From Cerioporus squamosus (Eukaryota > Basidiomycota > Agaricomycetes > Polyporales > Polyporaceae): a DNA stretch of 64,000 nt. How positions within the stretch are numbered: the stretch's first letter is position 1; each line of letters starts with the position of its first letter. A program made the translations under genes and the position numbers. Below the pieces are notes generated by a model. The model did not search any database. It was not told the DNA's origin and worked only from the letters and a program-made list of their open reading frames with translations. Shown piece after piece: positions 47,101 through 58,819 of this stretch. The stretch covers positions 248,001-312,000 of the forward strand of contig JABYQS010000001.1 of the NCBI GenBank assembly GCA_022592435.1. Reading direction: 5' to 3'.

Positions 47101-49304
47101 GTCTTCTCGCCCATGCGGACCTACAGCCGTCACTTCACAGTCGCCAACTGCTGAGGATCACCATCGACGGCTCTCAGGACATTACCAGAACGGCACGGTC
47201 AAGCCGCCCGTTGGTCCACACTACCGGGAGGCTCCCATGTCCACTCTGAACGACGTCATGGCACGTATCAAAGGTGCGCTCGATGGGATGCATCACGAGG
47301 CAGAAGCTCCCAAAGAGACACCGAGGTCACAGAAGTGGCTGCCACCAGCTCTGCGGAACAAGCCTGCGCATCTCGACTTTGTCCATCCAACAGAGGTCTT
47401 CGACGTCACGGCGATTGAACCACCTAAATCTCCCAAACGAGCGTGGAACATCTTCACCGTCAAACTGTCCCATGGTTCCCGCCCTCCTCCCCCTCCTCCT
47501 AAGATCGAGCTTGACTGGCCGCGTGGCCAGCGTCATTTGAGTTTGGACGTGTATTCGTGGAATACCGCTGACGCACCGAACCGTCGTGATACGATGTCGA
47601 ACGAATACTTGTTCGGCCGTCCGCGCGTCTTCAAGGGCCAGACCAAGTACTTCATCAAGCTCCCCCGGACAAGGATCGCTCGGCGATCTCAAGCGGAGGG
47701 CACACCGGCACCACCAGTTGTCAATTTGCCAAGCACGCCGCCTCGGCTGCGGCCGACGTCTAAGGAGGCCTCCACGTCGAGCTGGCGCAAGCTCTCGCCC
47801 ACTCCTACTTGGCGCCCGCTACCCAAGGATAGTGGTGAAGGAATTGGACTTGACACCGTGAGCCGATCCCCCCCTCCTGAAGCTCCCTCGACGAAGTCAC
47901 CCGCCCTTTCCTCGGAGTTGGTAACCGCAGCATCGTCACGCTTAGCAGCAGAACCTCAACGGTCGGGATCCTCAGGTGTGGCGTCCTATCAGACCACTCG
48001 GACTGAGAGATCTGGGGAGTCGCCAGTGCCTGTTCAGTTCATAATGAAAAGTGAACTGGAGGGCGAGTCGAAGCCCAACGTCATCTCATCATACACAAAA
48101 TTAGGCACTGCTCTCACCTCTCCCTCCGGTGCAGGCCCCGCACCGGTAAAGACGCTCCCGATCGCAACTCGGTTGGAGGCGTCGTCAAGCTCAGTCGCAC
48201 GGGAGATGACGGTGAGTTGTCACACGCACCATGATGACCGCGAGCTTACTCGATAACTGACAGAATGGAACATCCACACCGCAATCACGATCCGCACAGT
48301 CGTCATGGTCAAAATCGCCTAAAGTGATGTCGGTCAAGGATTCTCCTGCTCGAGCACCGGACCCAGAGCACTTGAAGGCGGTATGGTCACAGACACCTGA
48401 CAAGGCGCAAATCCAGCCCATCAACTCGCTCAAAGGCATCGCAGACGACCTGACCGGCGTCCCGTTTTCGTTGCAAGACGTGAAATCCGACGGTGGCCAG
48501 ACTCCTCCGCCATCAGGGTCAGGACCGTGGACGCGGATGTCAGCGTACGAAGTTACACGCGCCTTCCAGCAAGTACCATCGTCTTCGTCGAGCTCGTCGC
48601 AACGACCACAACCCATTGCCCCTGCCCCTGCCCCTGCCCCTGCTCTTCCCATCGCTTCTGCGTCCTCCGCCAATGGTGCTGCACCGCCGAACCCAACATT
48701 CGCCTTCTCACCGCCCCCAATGGGACAGGCCGGACTGCGTCCCACTTATCCTGCATACTCTCCAATGCTGAATGCGCCAAGTCCGAATGTCATGTACTCG
48801 CAGCCGAGTCCGGTTCCGCGGCCCATGGTTCTTAACGGCGGCGCGCCTCCAGTATATGGCCAGCATGTCTGGATGCCCACGATGCCGGGTCCACCTCCGC
48901 CTCAATCTGCTGCGGTTATGCGGTCTCCATACCCCGCGCAGCTTATCCCTTACCCCTCACCTGGTGGTCCTGTTCCCATGTACGCCTCTCACATGGCAGG
49001 CTTGCAGAATGCACCACCGCAGCAGAACGGCGTACAAGGTCGCCCTCCGGGTGGGATGCCTCTAGTCAGTCCAGTGATGCAGCCTGCTCTTCCTCAGATG
49101 TATGCTGGTAGTCCGGTGCTTGTACACGCGCCACCAGTGATGACTCCCGGCCAGCCATATCCTGTGCCCGCTCAGCGGAACAGAGAACCCATGCCTTCAT
49201 ACGGACAGAGTCCCGCAGCCGCGCATATGCCCTCTCCCATGCGTCAACCTCCACAGAACGGTTACAACCCAGTGCCGTCGGGCTATCCGCGCCCTCCTTG
49301 GTAA
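44196..49304 (+). CDS. Large intrinsically disordered Pro/Ser-rich protein (PRRC2/BAT2-like?)
   Basis: This codes for about 1,617 residues. Exons are 44196-44565, 44618-44986, 45040-45182, 45233-46426, 46475-48211 and 48264-49304; all phases agree. Most of it is low-complexity. Conserved-looking islands are KKFSHVNISRKFLEKTTSA, RLVTAKLTATPQP, FPTAAEVAQGRIAKA and MEEDDDNFLGGVIEFGDGRQ. A charged coiled-coil stretch (RLRRQQEEEEREKEKERARR and on, about 45,240-46,426) follows. The C-terminus is Pro-, Met- and Tyr-rich, with a PAPAPAPA run (48625-48648). The layout (N-terminal short motifs, acidic patch, Arg/Glu helix, Pro-rich tail) recalls animal PRRC2/BAT2 proteins, which act in translation and stress granules, but this is weak. 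The intron 46427-46474 is 48 bases and open in frame, so it could be retained. Confidence 0.75.
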
Positions 49305-49482
49305 AGTAGTGTACATCCTGTCCTCGTTCGCGCTGTATCGTACTGTTCCCAATTGCTGTCTTTCGAGTATTTTCACCTTATAATACGGTCCGCTGTTTGC
49401 GAACAATTCGGAACCCCCATTACTTGCTCATTGAGTACATCTAGTGAAACAGAAAGTCCACGAGTAGTCTAGGAGGGATCGC
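49305..49482. other. Convergent 3' ends
   Basis: These 178 bases lie between two convergent stop codons and hold overlapping 3' untranslated regions. Confidence 0.5.
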
Positions 49483-51220
49483 TCAAAGAGCAAGCTTGAC
49501 AGCATTGTGAGCCGCTTCGTCAAGGTCATCGAAGGGTATGATCTTGAGGCCGGACTGACGAATCATCCTGGTCACTGGGTCAGCAACGACGACCTCAAGT
49601 ATAACACCGGCACTTACTCCTTTGCTTCCGCCTCCTTCGTGCCCTTGAGTCGAACGATGAGAGGGACGGTCAGGGACAATTCCTTCGCCGCATTGATGAC
49701 ACCCTCAGCGATGTAGTCGCAACGCATGATACCTGCAGCGACAATGAGCGTGTGTCTGCGTAGGTGACAGACATGCCGTACCGCCGAAAATGTTGATGAA
49801 AATACTCTTGACCTTGGGATCAGAGACGAGGATCTCGAACGCCTTCTTGACAGTCTCGGGGGTGGCACCTCTGCAAGCAGTCAGAACCTTTATCGAATGC
49901 AGAGCCAATGCGCCACGCACCCTCCGACGTCAAGGAAGTTCGCGGGATTGCCACCATGGAGCGCGAGAACATCCATGGTAGCCATCGCGAGACCAGCACC
50001 GTTCACGAGACACCCGATGCTACCGTCAAGCTTGATGAAGTTCAAGTTGAACTTCTGCGCCTCGACTTCTGAGGGCTCTTCCTGAGAGATGTCGCGGAGC
50101 GCAAAGATGTCCTTTTGACGGAACTCAGCATTGTCGTCAAATCCGAACTTCGCATCCATGCTGGATGGAAGAATGCAATTGAATGGGGTAAGCAGTACGA
50201 CCGAGACACAAACAATTCGGGGACGAACCAGAGGACATGACCATCTGAGGTCTCACCCATGGGGTTGATCTCAATCTGCGTCGCATCTTTGTCCTTGAAA
50301 ATCTGGTAAAGCCGGATGAAGATGTCGGCGGCCTCGCTCTGGGCACCTTCACCCTTGAAGCCCAACTTCTTTGCGAGATCGAGAGCTTCAGACTTGCTGA
50401 GTCCCTTCTCGAAATTGATGGGCGTAGTGATGATGGCACCGGGGTCTTTGGCGGCGACCTCCTCGATGTTCATACCACCTTGTGCAGACGCAACCAGCAC
50501 CGGGCCACCGACACCGCGATCGTTGAGGACAGCCACGTAATACTCGTGCGACGGGTCCCGACGCTCAGCCAACATCACCTGTTATGGGAACGTGCGTCAG
50601 AGCAGATACAGCACGCAGGAGGCAAAGGCTCGTACTGCATTGCAGATGCGTCCGGCTGCACCAGTCTGCTTGGTGATAAGTTTGGAGCCGATCATCTTGC
50701 TCGCGTAGTCCTTCGCCTGCTCAGGCCTACAAGGGGTTCCAATGGGTATACGGTGAACGGACAAAGACATTACTTACGACTCGACGAGGTGAACACCACC
50801 CTGCAGTCCAGTGTCAAAGTGACCCTTTCCTCGCCCTCCCGCTAGCACTTGAGCCTTGATAACGCATCCGGTTGAGGCTGGAGGTTGATGGGTAACCAAT
50901 AGGGTCTGGAGTAGGCAAGAACACGCACCGAACTGCTTCGCAGCCTCATAAGCCTCCTGCGGTGTCTTGGCGGCGATACTTTTTGGTGTCGGAATGCCAT
51001 ACTGTACGAGTCAAATCTGCATGCCGTGCAAAAGACGCGAGAACAATTGGCCAAGTACCGAGTTCAGGAGATTGACGGATTGGTATTCATGAATAGAGAG
51101 GAAGCGCCTCTGACCCGCAGATGCGGCCTGTCCGAGGAGACGGTTAGTGGTATCGACCCCGGAAGTCCACGGCAGACGTACGCGAGCCAACGATCCGGCT
51201 TTCCTCAAAGATGCAAGCAT
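49483..51220 (-). CDS. LSC2: Succinyl-CoA ligase beta subunit, mitochondrial
   Basis: This is the beta subunit of succinyl-CoA ligase, which converts succinyl-CoA to succinate with formation of ATP or GTP in the citric-acid cycle. The gene has about nine exons. The N-terminus ([18 protein letters not shown]) is a mitochondrial presequence, and the mature domain starts [13 protein letters not shown]. The ATP-grasp region shows [20 protein letters not shown]. Further on come [28 protein letters not shown], the nucleotide/CoA-related [32 protein letters not shown] and [17 protein letters not shown]. It ends [11 protein letters not shown]. Length and motif order match the family. Nucleotide preference cannot be decided from these motifs. 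It is divergent from the DinB-like gene. Confidence 0.95.
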
Positions 51221-51747
51221 TAGAATGATAGGTAGCGGAGGGCGGGAAGGAGTTGGATTGCTGGCAGTCGCGGTGGGCGGTGCTGTCGCTGGTGAAGCGT
51301 GATACTGAGGTCTACTTAGTCAGCAGCCGGTTTGAGAGCAGCGGGGCCGCCGATGAATTTCTTCATCCAGGACGACGACGACGGTTGATTTGTGCACTGG
51401 GTCTGCCTGTCTCTCACCGCGCTGGTCTCCCAGCTCATCTTTCTGCGGCTAAGTCCTGGTAGACAGAAGACATCCTCGCTTTGAGTTCGGATTGCTTAGA
51501 CATGAGTCGTCCGAAATTGTGCGGAGGAACAGACATCGACACCCGTGTCCGCATTTCTTTACATGTACGCCGTATTACACTCTACATATACAATTCGTTC
51601 TTCATGTCTTCACTTCATGCTGTCCGCCATCCCTCTGTCCGAGCGTGGCGTTCCCGCGAGGCAAGCCTCGTGGGACGCGCGCATCCCACCTGACGTCTCG
51701 CTGTGCAGCTGGTGGAGTCTGCAACTGGAAACCTTCCGACTACCGCC
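51221..51747. other. Divergent intergenic region
   Basis: These 527 bases hold the promoters of LSC2 (minus) and the DinB-like gene (plus). No specific element or coding frame was recognised. Confidence 0.45.
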
Positions 51748-52580
51748 ATGTCTTCGATATCGTCTTCGAGTGCAGCAGCCGCGTCATTTGAGGAGAGCGA
51801 CACCCACGATGAACCCACTGCGCTCGCGCGGTTGTTAGAAGTCTCTACCGCCATCCTGCGCCAAGGAGTTGATCTAGTGGAGAACGGTCTTACCTCAGAT
51901 GATCAGCTCACAACGCACTCAAACTACATCCCTGGCTCGACGATAGGTATGTCCTGCGAGGCTGCCATTGACGTTCGTTCTCTCAAGATGTCTACTTAGG
52001 CAAGCATCTCAGGCATGCGAGAGATCACTTCGCGCTGCTGCTGGACGTCGTGTCAAGCCCTGCACCTCATGTGCTGAGTTACGACAAGAGGCTGCGCAAC
52101 ACCCCCATGGAAGTCAGTCGCGACGCTGCGAGGGATGCTCTCAATGATTGCATTGCGCAACTGCACAGAATTGTGCCCAGAGCGAAGATGGGGGAGCCCA
52201 TCACTCTGCACGCGATTACGCCTTTTCCGCAAGTCATGGAGACCACGTTTGGGCGAGAGGTGCGCATACAATCTTCACCTCCGACGTCAAGATGGCTGAC
52301 GCATAGTTCTATGTAGCTGTGGTTTGCTGGGTTGCACGCGATCCACCACTGGAGTATGGTGAGAGACTGCCAAATCATCAGTATGTGCTGGACGCTACGA
52401 GTATTCACCTTTGCGTTCTCTAGGTCCGCGTGATCGCAGGCGAGCTTGTAAGTTATGTTAGCCGTTGAAGCTTATTGCGACAACTTACACATTCAGCAGG
52501 GTGTCAAGATGGAGGAATCGTTTGGATTCGCGCCTTCGACGCTAGTCCACAAGGCGTCTCTTAGCAAGCCAAAGATGTAG
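51748..52580 (+). CDS. DinB-like four-helix protein
   Basis: This is a protein of the DinB/YfiT-like metalloenzyme fold, a family mostly bacterial and found in some fungi; bacterial members include thiol transferases and damage-inducible proteins. Exons are 51748-51946, 52000-52259, 52317-52358, 52424-52447 (24 bases) and 52500-52580, giving 201 residues with consistent phases. The fold's three metal-ligand histidines may be the His residues in HLRHARDHFALLLD and LWFAGLHAIHHWSMVRVIAG. The central segment SYDKRLRNTPMEVSRDAARDAL fits the loop between helices. The C-terminus is FGFAPSTLVHKASLSKPKM. The substrate is unknown. An upstream GTG-led extension was not used because an ATG lies at 51748. 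Confidence 0.8.
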
Positions 52581-52935
52581 CTTCTCCGTTCCGACCCCGC
52601 CCCTCGCTTCGTTGCCAGTGTGCATGTACATAGCCCGCCCCGCATATGTGTATACTATAGTTGCTATAGCTTGACTTAATTGGAGGTTCTTGTACACTAG
52701 CAATGGTAAGTATGGTTTGAGCCTCGCAGCTCGAAAACTTGCAGCATTCGACAAAGCATTGCAATTAAATACTTCGCCAGCGTCACTAGGCGAGGCGCTG
52801 CAGATTGATCGGGCATGGTCTGCCTGTCGGAGTGGGTGGCGCAAGGTTTGCCTTCCTCAACTTGCCCTCCATATCGAGCGGACGTTCGCCAGCTCTAGTC
52901 CCCTGTTGCTCTGTATCTCCAAGCAGACCTTCACA
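52581..52935. other. Intergenic, tandem genes
   Basis: These 355 bases hold the 3' end of the DinB-like gene and the promoter and pyrimidine-rich leader of RPD3. No specific element was recognised. Confidence 0.45.
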
Positions 52936-55177
52936 ATGCCACCAGAAATGACACCCATTGACGGGGAGGGACAGCGAAAGCGCGTGGTACATTCATTTCT
53001 CTGTGCAACTCGCCGTTCAGGATCGCTCACAGCGGGGCATGTCCAGTGCTATTTCTTCGACTCCGACGTTAGTGGCTTCCACTATGGCCCAGGTCATCCG
53101 TGAGCCAGTTTTGCATATGCGTCTGCATTCTTCTCATTCCTCAGCACTCAGAATGAAACCCACGCGCATACGTATGTGCCATTCACTGGTTATGAACTAC
53201 GGCCTGTACAAGCGCATGGAGATTTTTGTACGCGCGGTCTCTCCCCTTCATACACCGGTTGTCTCACGCAACCTGTTGTCGTCGTCCTGATAGCGCGCTA
53301 AGCCTGCCACCAAGCGCGAGATGACACAATTCCATTCGGACGAATATGTCGAGTTCCTGAGCAAGATATCACCCTCGAATATGAACTCATACATCAAGGA
53401 GCAGCACAAATGTAATCCCTTCTTCTTCAGTCCGCGATTCTGGCTGACAGTTCATGCGCTCCATCCCTCAGATAACGTAGGAGATGACTGTCCGGTCTTT
53501 GACGGATTGTTCGACTACTGCGCCATCTCCGCTGGAGGGTCGATGGGTATGTGTTGAAGTTCTGATCACCGACTTGACACTCTAACAGGCACGAAACAGA
53601 GGGTGCCGCGCGCTTGAGCAGAGACAAATGCGATATCGCCGTGAACTGGGCTGGTGGCCTACACCACGCTAAGAAGAGCGAGGCCAGCGGATTCTGTTAC
53701 GTCAACGGTAGGGATACACCCTGCGCTGTGTCTTCGGTACTCAGAATCGCCTCCTGCAGACATTGTACTTGGTATCCTTGAGTTGCTAAGGCAAGTAATG
53801 TCACCCTTGTCGTTTCTTGTGGCTCACTGCTCGTTCAGGTATCACACCAGGGTGCTCTACATCGACGTTGATGTACATCACGGCGATGGAGTGGAAGAGG
53901 CCTTCTACACCACAGATCGCGTGATGACTGTCAGCTTTCACAAGTATGGAGAGTATTTCCCCGGAACGGGTGAGCTTCGAGTAAGTGCACCGTTCCACTC
54001 TGCCAGGTAACAGTACTCAAGCCGACTTGGCACCCAGGACGTTGGTATCGGCAAGGGCAAATACTACGCACTCAACTTCCCACTACGAGATGGCGTCACG
54101 AATGAGAACTACAAGAGCATTTTCGAACCCGTAGGTAATTCCTGTATGTGCTCTATCGTGCACAGTTAATACCCGTAACTCGACAGGTTATCCGACAAGT
54201 CATGGAAACGTATGATCCCGGTGCAATTGTTCTGCAGTGCGGGACGGACTCGTTGTCCGGTGACAAGCTTGGCTGCTTTAACCTGTCAATGAAGGGTGAG
54301 TCTCCGGTTCTTGCGCATCTACCTTGACTAATCGTATACATAGGTCATGCTAATTGCGTGAAGTTCGTGAAGTCCTTCAACAAGCCGCTTCTTCTCCTAG
54401 GTGGCGGAGGTTACACTATGCGCAATGTTAGTCGGTGTTGGGCGTACGAGACTGGTCTCGCAGCAGGCGTTGAATTAGGCAAAGGTACTGATCAGGCAAC
54501 TTGATACTTCGTATTCGCTTACCCGGCTTCTCCTCAGAAATACCTATGAACGAGTACTACGAGTACTTCGGTCCAGACTACGAGTTGGACGTCAAATCGT
54601 CCAACATGGACGACATGAACTCCCCAGAATACCTGGACCGGGTGAAGAGCATCGTGCTTGATCATCTTCGGCAAGTGGGTGGTCCACCAAGCGTCCAAAT
54701 GACAGGTGCGTCGCTTTGGAAGATCTTCCAGCTGCTGACTGTGCTGATGACGACGCAGATGTTCCTCGCCTACCAGTGGATGACATCGTAGAGGACGACC
54801 CTGATGAAGACATGGTGGATCCGAACGACCGGCGCCCGATGCGCCTCTTGGACTCGCGACGGCAAGCTGAAGGCGAGCTGTCAGACTCAGATGACGAAGG
54901 CGAAGGAGGACGGCGTGACCATGCCAGCCACAAGGACCGCGACTCGGTTGCTACCGGGCGTAGATTTGGTGCGGCGGTGGGGATTATGAGCACTGGCACG
55001 ACACACGGCGTTGGTCCGAGTGTCGCGCCGCCAGTCGCTAGCGGGTCAGGCGGTGGACAGGCCACCTCCGCTGACCAGTCCGACATGGATGTCGATGATG
55101 GAGTCCCTCTCGCGCAGATCGCGAAGGCGAAGGCTGGCAAGGCGAATGGAGCCGGACAGTCCGGAGAGGCGACCTGA
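52936..55177 (+). CDS. RPD3: Class I histone deacetylase, Rpd3/HDAC1 type
   Basis: This is a zinc-dependent lysine deacetylase that removes acetyl groups from histones in Rpd3/Sin3 co-repressor complexes in the nucleus. It has thirteen exons; the first is 52936-52986 and the last 54759-55177. The fold reads [35 protein letters not shown], the catalytic [20 protein letters not shown] (His-His pair), [20 protein letters not shown] (metal-binding Asp and His), [34 protein letters not shown] (metal Asp) and [20 protein letters not shown] with the catalytic Tyr. All active-site residues are present. The C-terminal tail is long, acidic and Gly-rich, ending in a basic stretch, as in HDAC1. The intron 53791-53838 has a GC donor. 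Confidence 0.97.
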
Positions 55178-55503
55178 ACGGGATCTGGGGTACTAAATTA
55201 TTATCACTGGCATTGCAGAGACGACACATCGTTCCTCGTTGTACGATGAACTTGTATATCACGCATTGCTGTTCTTCGCACTAGTACTTGCATAGCGCGC
55301 TGACCACCGGATGGGCAGCCTTCAAGAGTACTTAGGCGCGTGAAGGCGCGGAACCAGATACGTGACGTAACGTGTCACCACTAGCGCTCATGAGTAAGGG
55401 ATGCCGCTGCCGCGGCTGTGGGTGGCCGGTGGCTGTCTAGCATCCACCACTACGAGGCTCCCTCCCCAGATACCTATTACATCAATTTAACTTCACGAAT
55501 CAG
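55178..55503. other. Intergenic, tandem genes
   Basis: These 326 bases lie between the RPD3 stop and the XPA start and hold the terminator of the first and the promoter of the second. No specific element was recognised. Confidence 0.45.
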
Positions 55504-56672
55504 ATGGAGTCTGTGGCTTCTGGATCACGATTCACGACCCCTCCTCCTCGGGAGCAGCAGAAGCTCGACCTGACTCCTGAGCAGGTCAAGCGGATCGAGC
55601 TGAACCGCCTAAAGGGTGAGCTTTTGTTCTGTGTGTATGAATCGTACTCACCACACCTCAGCCAAGGCTAGACAGCGCGAGCGCGAAGAGCAAGCAGCTT
55701 CGTCCTCATCGTCCATCAACGCAAACGGCAAGCGTCCTCGTGGTGTTGTATCCGCCGAGTCTACCTCTCCGACTGCCCCGAAGCCCCCGCCCAAGCTAAA
55801 GAGAGACTCCCGCCTGGGGAAGTACTTCGAATATGACTTATCCAAGATGGTCAACTCCAAGGGCGGGTTTCTGGTCGAGGACGGAAAGGAGATAGACGAG
55901 GAGCTGCGAGCGAAGGAGAAGGAACGTGAACGACAGAGGGCATTGCAGAATACGGAGCCATGTGAGTACTGGAGTCTTACGCATTCAGTGGACTTATGCG
56001 CATACGTTCTTCAGCGATGTACTTGGATCCGGATTCAAATCCCCGTTGCAATGAGTGCAATTCGGTCGACATTGATCCTACCTTCAGGAAGGTCTTCCGC
56101 TGCCTTGTGTGTAACAAGTGCAAGAACCAGAAACCAGAGAAGTACAGTCTTCTCACTAAGACCGAGTGCAAGGAGGTGCGTGGTTTCACATCCAGTAACA
56201 AAGCAAGGTCGATTAAATATCAGCACCTGCCCAGGATTACCTCTTGACGGATGGTACGCAGTACCATACGGTTGCTGGAGCGTTGTTCGCTCACTGATAT
56301 ATTTCAGCTGAACTTCGAGATCAAGAGCTCATGCCGCACCTCCTGAAGGCGAATCCTCACAAGTCAACTTTCGCGAATATGATGTTGTTCCTTCGGTGCC
56401 AAGTTGAGGATTTCGCCTGGAAGAAGTGGGGCTCTCCAGAAGCCCTCGACGCCGAATGGCAGCGACGCGTCGACGAGAAGAAAAAGAAGAAGAACAAGAA
56501 GTTCGAGGAAGGTTTGAAGGAATTGCGACGTCGGACAAGGGAGACAGTCTGGCAGAAACGGAAGGACAAGGAGCACAGGCATAGTTTTGGCGGTGTGGAG
56601 AAGGGTCCGGATAGCATCGGTAAACAGATATGCCACGAGTGCGGTTTTTCTATCGACGTCGAGGAGTTCTGA
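55504..56672 (+). CDS. RAD14: DNA repair protein XPA/Rad14
   Basis: XPA verifies DNA damage and places the incision machinery in nucleotide excision repair. Exons are 55504-55615, 55662-55961, 56015-56175, 56235-56253 (19 bases) and 56308-56672, giving 318 residues with consistent phases. The zinc finger reads CNECNSVDIDPTFRKVFRCL then VCNKC, i.e. a C-x2-C and a later C-x2-C. It is followed by LLTKTECKEDYLLTDAEL, the family hallmark, and then KANPHKSTFANMMLFLRCQV. The helix rich in Lys and Arg (KKKKKNKKFEEGLKELRRRT) matches the DNA-binding helix of XPA. The C-terminus, HSFGGVEKGPDSIGKQICHE then CGFSIDVEEF, resembles the TFIIH-binding end. It is 326 bases downstream of RPD3 on the same strand. 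Confidence 0.95.
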
Positions 56673-57012
56673 GCTACCCTACCTCCTCTCATATGTACTC
56701 CATCGGACCCTTGCACGATATAACGTGGACTCTAGTCTCTGCCGCTAGATTCGCTGCCGTTCGCACTCTAGTTGACGTTCAGCCTAGATATCCGGGCATC
56801 GGTAACGTGCCATAGCCGGAGCGTTAGCCCAAAGCGGTCATGATCTTTCAACCGCTCATCCGCTCACCTCAGAGGCCGACAAGGCTTTCCATGTCGCGCC
56901 GTTGCACGGCTCCGGTTACTATATAACGACTCGGTCAATCAACGAAGACTCTCACCGACTTGATCCCACTCCGACGCTCTGCACTACACTGCACATCGCC
57001 GCAGCAGGAGCC
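56673..57012. other. Intergenic, tandem genes
   Basis: These 340 bases hold the XPA 3' end and the thioesterase promoter, including the TATA box at 56919-56926. Confidence 0.5.
56919..56926 (+). promoter_or_regulatory. TATA box of the acyl-CoA thioesterase gene
   Basis: The sequence CTATATAA lies 87 bases before the start codon at 57013, a typical distance for a fungal core promoter. Confidence 0.5.
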
Positions 57013-58426
57013 ATGGCATCGACGGACTCGCAGTCCCAGCACCTCGACCATGAGCAAATCTCTGAATGTCTAGAGGTTGAACACCTTGACGTGAATTTGT
57101 TCAGGTCCAAGACACTGTACACACCTGCGCGGGCCAGGGGTGTATTCGGTGGACAGGTCATCTCGCAAGCCTTGGTTTCGGCGAGTAACTGCGTAGATCC
57201 GGTCTACAGCCTGCACGTACGTTCACCCCCTCCTCTCTTGACATATTGTAGTCTGACATCCTTACGGCCCAAAGTCTCTGCATGTGAGTGCTCACCATTT
57301 GGCTCCTCAGTCGTAACTCAAGTTGCGCAGTGTTATTTCCTTCTCGGTGCATCCGCTGCAGTGCCCATTCTCTACCATGTCGACCGCGTACGCGATGGCC
57401 GGTCCTACGTAACCCGCGCGGTGCGCGCAGTTCAACGGGGTCGTACCATCTTCATGCTGGTGTGCTCTTTCCAGCTCCCCGAGCCCCGGCAACCCGTTTT
57501 TCAATACCCCATGCCGCCGGACGTCCCTGCACCCGAAGCATGCGAAGGTATTGAAGTCATTTACGAGAAGATGCTCAGGGAAACAGCGGACGAAGGAGTG
57601 AAGGAGTTCTGTCGCACGACTCTCGAGGTGAGCAAGATTGTCGTACCGGAAGGCTTAGTGCTGAGACCTTGGCATTAGGAACGACGTCGGAGTCCCATCG
57701 AAGTAAAGATGGCCGGTGTGAGGGAACCTAAGGACGGGACTCCCATCATCATGTACTGGTACAAAGCGAGGAATGTACCAGTGCGGTACGACACCGCGTT
57801 CCAGAAAGTCAGTGCCAATACTCTCTAGTCGCGGACCTACTCACAGGGAAGTTACAGTGCATTCTCAGTTATATATCTGATTCGCAATTGTACGTCCTGA
57901 ATCATCTGCCTCAATGCAACGCTGAAATAAAGGCTTGTAGTATCAGCGGGGCTCGTCGCACATTGGCCATGCTCAACCAAGGTAAAGGCCCGACGAAAGT
58001 CGTAATGCAGGTACGGTTGCTTGTTGGTTCACATTTGTACCTGGCTCATTGCCGTCTGTAGGTTTCCTTGGACCATAGCATTAGCTTCTATGAGTGAGTG
58101 CAGGTGGATCTGTGTCTGGCGCTCTTGTACTCAACCTTCGCAGCGACAACTTCGATTGCGGCGACTGGCTCCTTTACGTCGTACGTTCTCTTTCGTTGTT
58201 TGCCAAGTAGCCCTCTGAACGGCAATGCAGATCTTGAGCGAACGGGCTTCGAGTGGAAGGGCGTCCGTACATGGGCGGGTGAGTGATCACCCCACAATGT
58301 TCTGTCCTTTTACTCATCGCGTCTCAGATGTATACGCCAGGAGGTTCTCTGGTTGCTATCTGTAATCAGGAAGGAGTTGTGAGAGTGGACACCAGAGAGA
58401 CAGCTGGTCCAATATCCAAGCTCTAG
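57013..58426 (+). CDS. Peroxisomal acyl-CoA thioesterase (TesB/ACOT8 type)
   Basis: This enzyme hydrolyses fatty acyl-CoA to free acid and CoA in the peroxisome. Nine exons (57013-57216, 57331-57627, 57679-57807, 57858-57889, 57941-58010, 58062-58093, 58144-58180, 58231-58278, 58328-58426) give 315 residues with consistent phases. The double hot-dog fold is seen in RGVFGGQVISQALVSA, ILYHVDRVRDGRSYVTRAV, SLDHSISFYDDNFDCGDWLL then YV, and RASSGRASVHGRMYTPGGSL. The Asp and the Ser/Gln region of the catalytic triad (HS..., and NQEGVVR near the end) fit the family. The protein ends SKL, a canonical peroxisomal PTS1 signal. The gene converges with eS27. Confidence 0.92.
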
Positions 58427-58819
58427 ATAGATCGGCAGCCAATACTCTCTTCGGTACTTTCACATACTGCTCGCGCTTCTTCTTTGATTCGCCGAGTATT
58501 GGGGCGTTTGTGAACTCTGTCCGATAGGTCACATACACATAGATTGAATGCAGGCAACATACAACGCGATGGCAATGTAGAGGATAACACGATGGCTTCC
58601 TACGCCGCGAATGACACGTATCGGGGGTCAATTGGGAGACACGCATAGGGGAGAGACTTGCGGGGGAATACGAAGTGATAGATTGCGTAAGAATACACTA
58701 CCCGCGATGGAGAGCTTTTCGAGCGTGCGAAAGCGTGTGAGACATCGATGCGATAATCCATGCGGCTTAGATACTGCATGGAGAGCCAGATATGAAGACC
58801 AGAGACCCCAGAGAGACCC
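58427..58819. other. Intergenic, convergent 3' ends
   Basis: These 393 bases lie between the convergent stops of the thioesterase and eS27 genes and hold both 3' untranslated regions. No other element was recognised. Confidence 0.5.

Noticed and set aside
48625..48648. CCTGCC hexanucleotide run
   Set aside because: It is a short coding microsatellite giving a Pro-Ala run; it is ordinary for such proteins.
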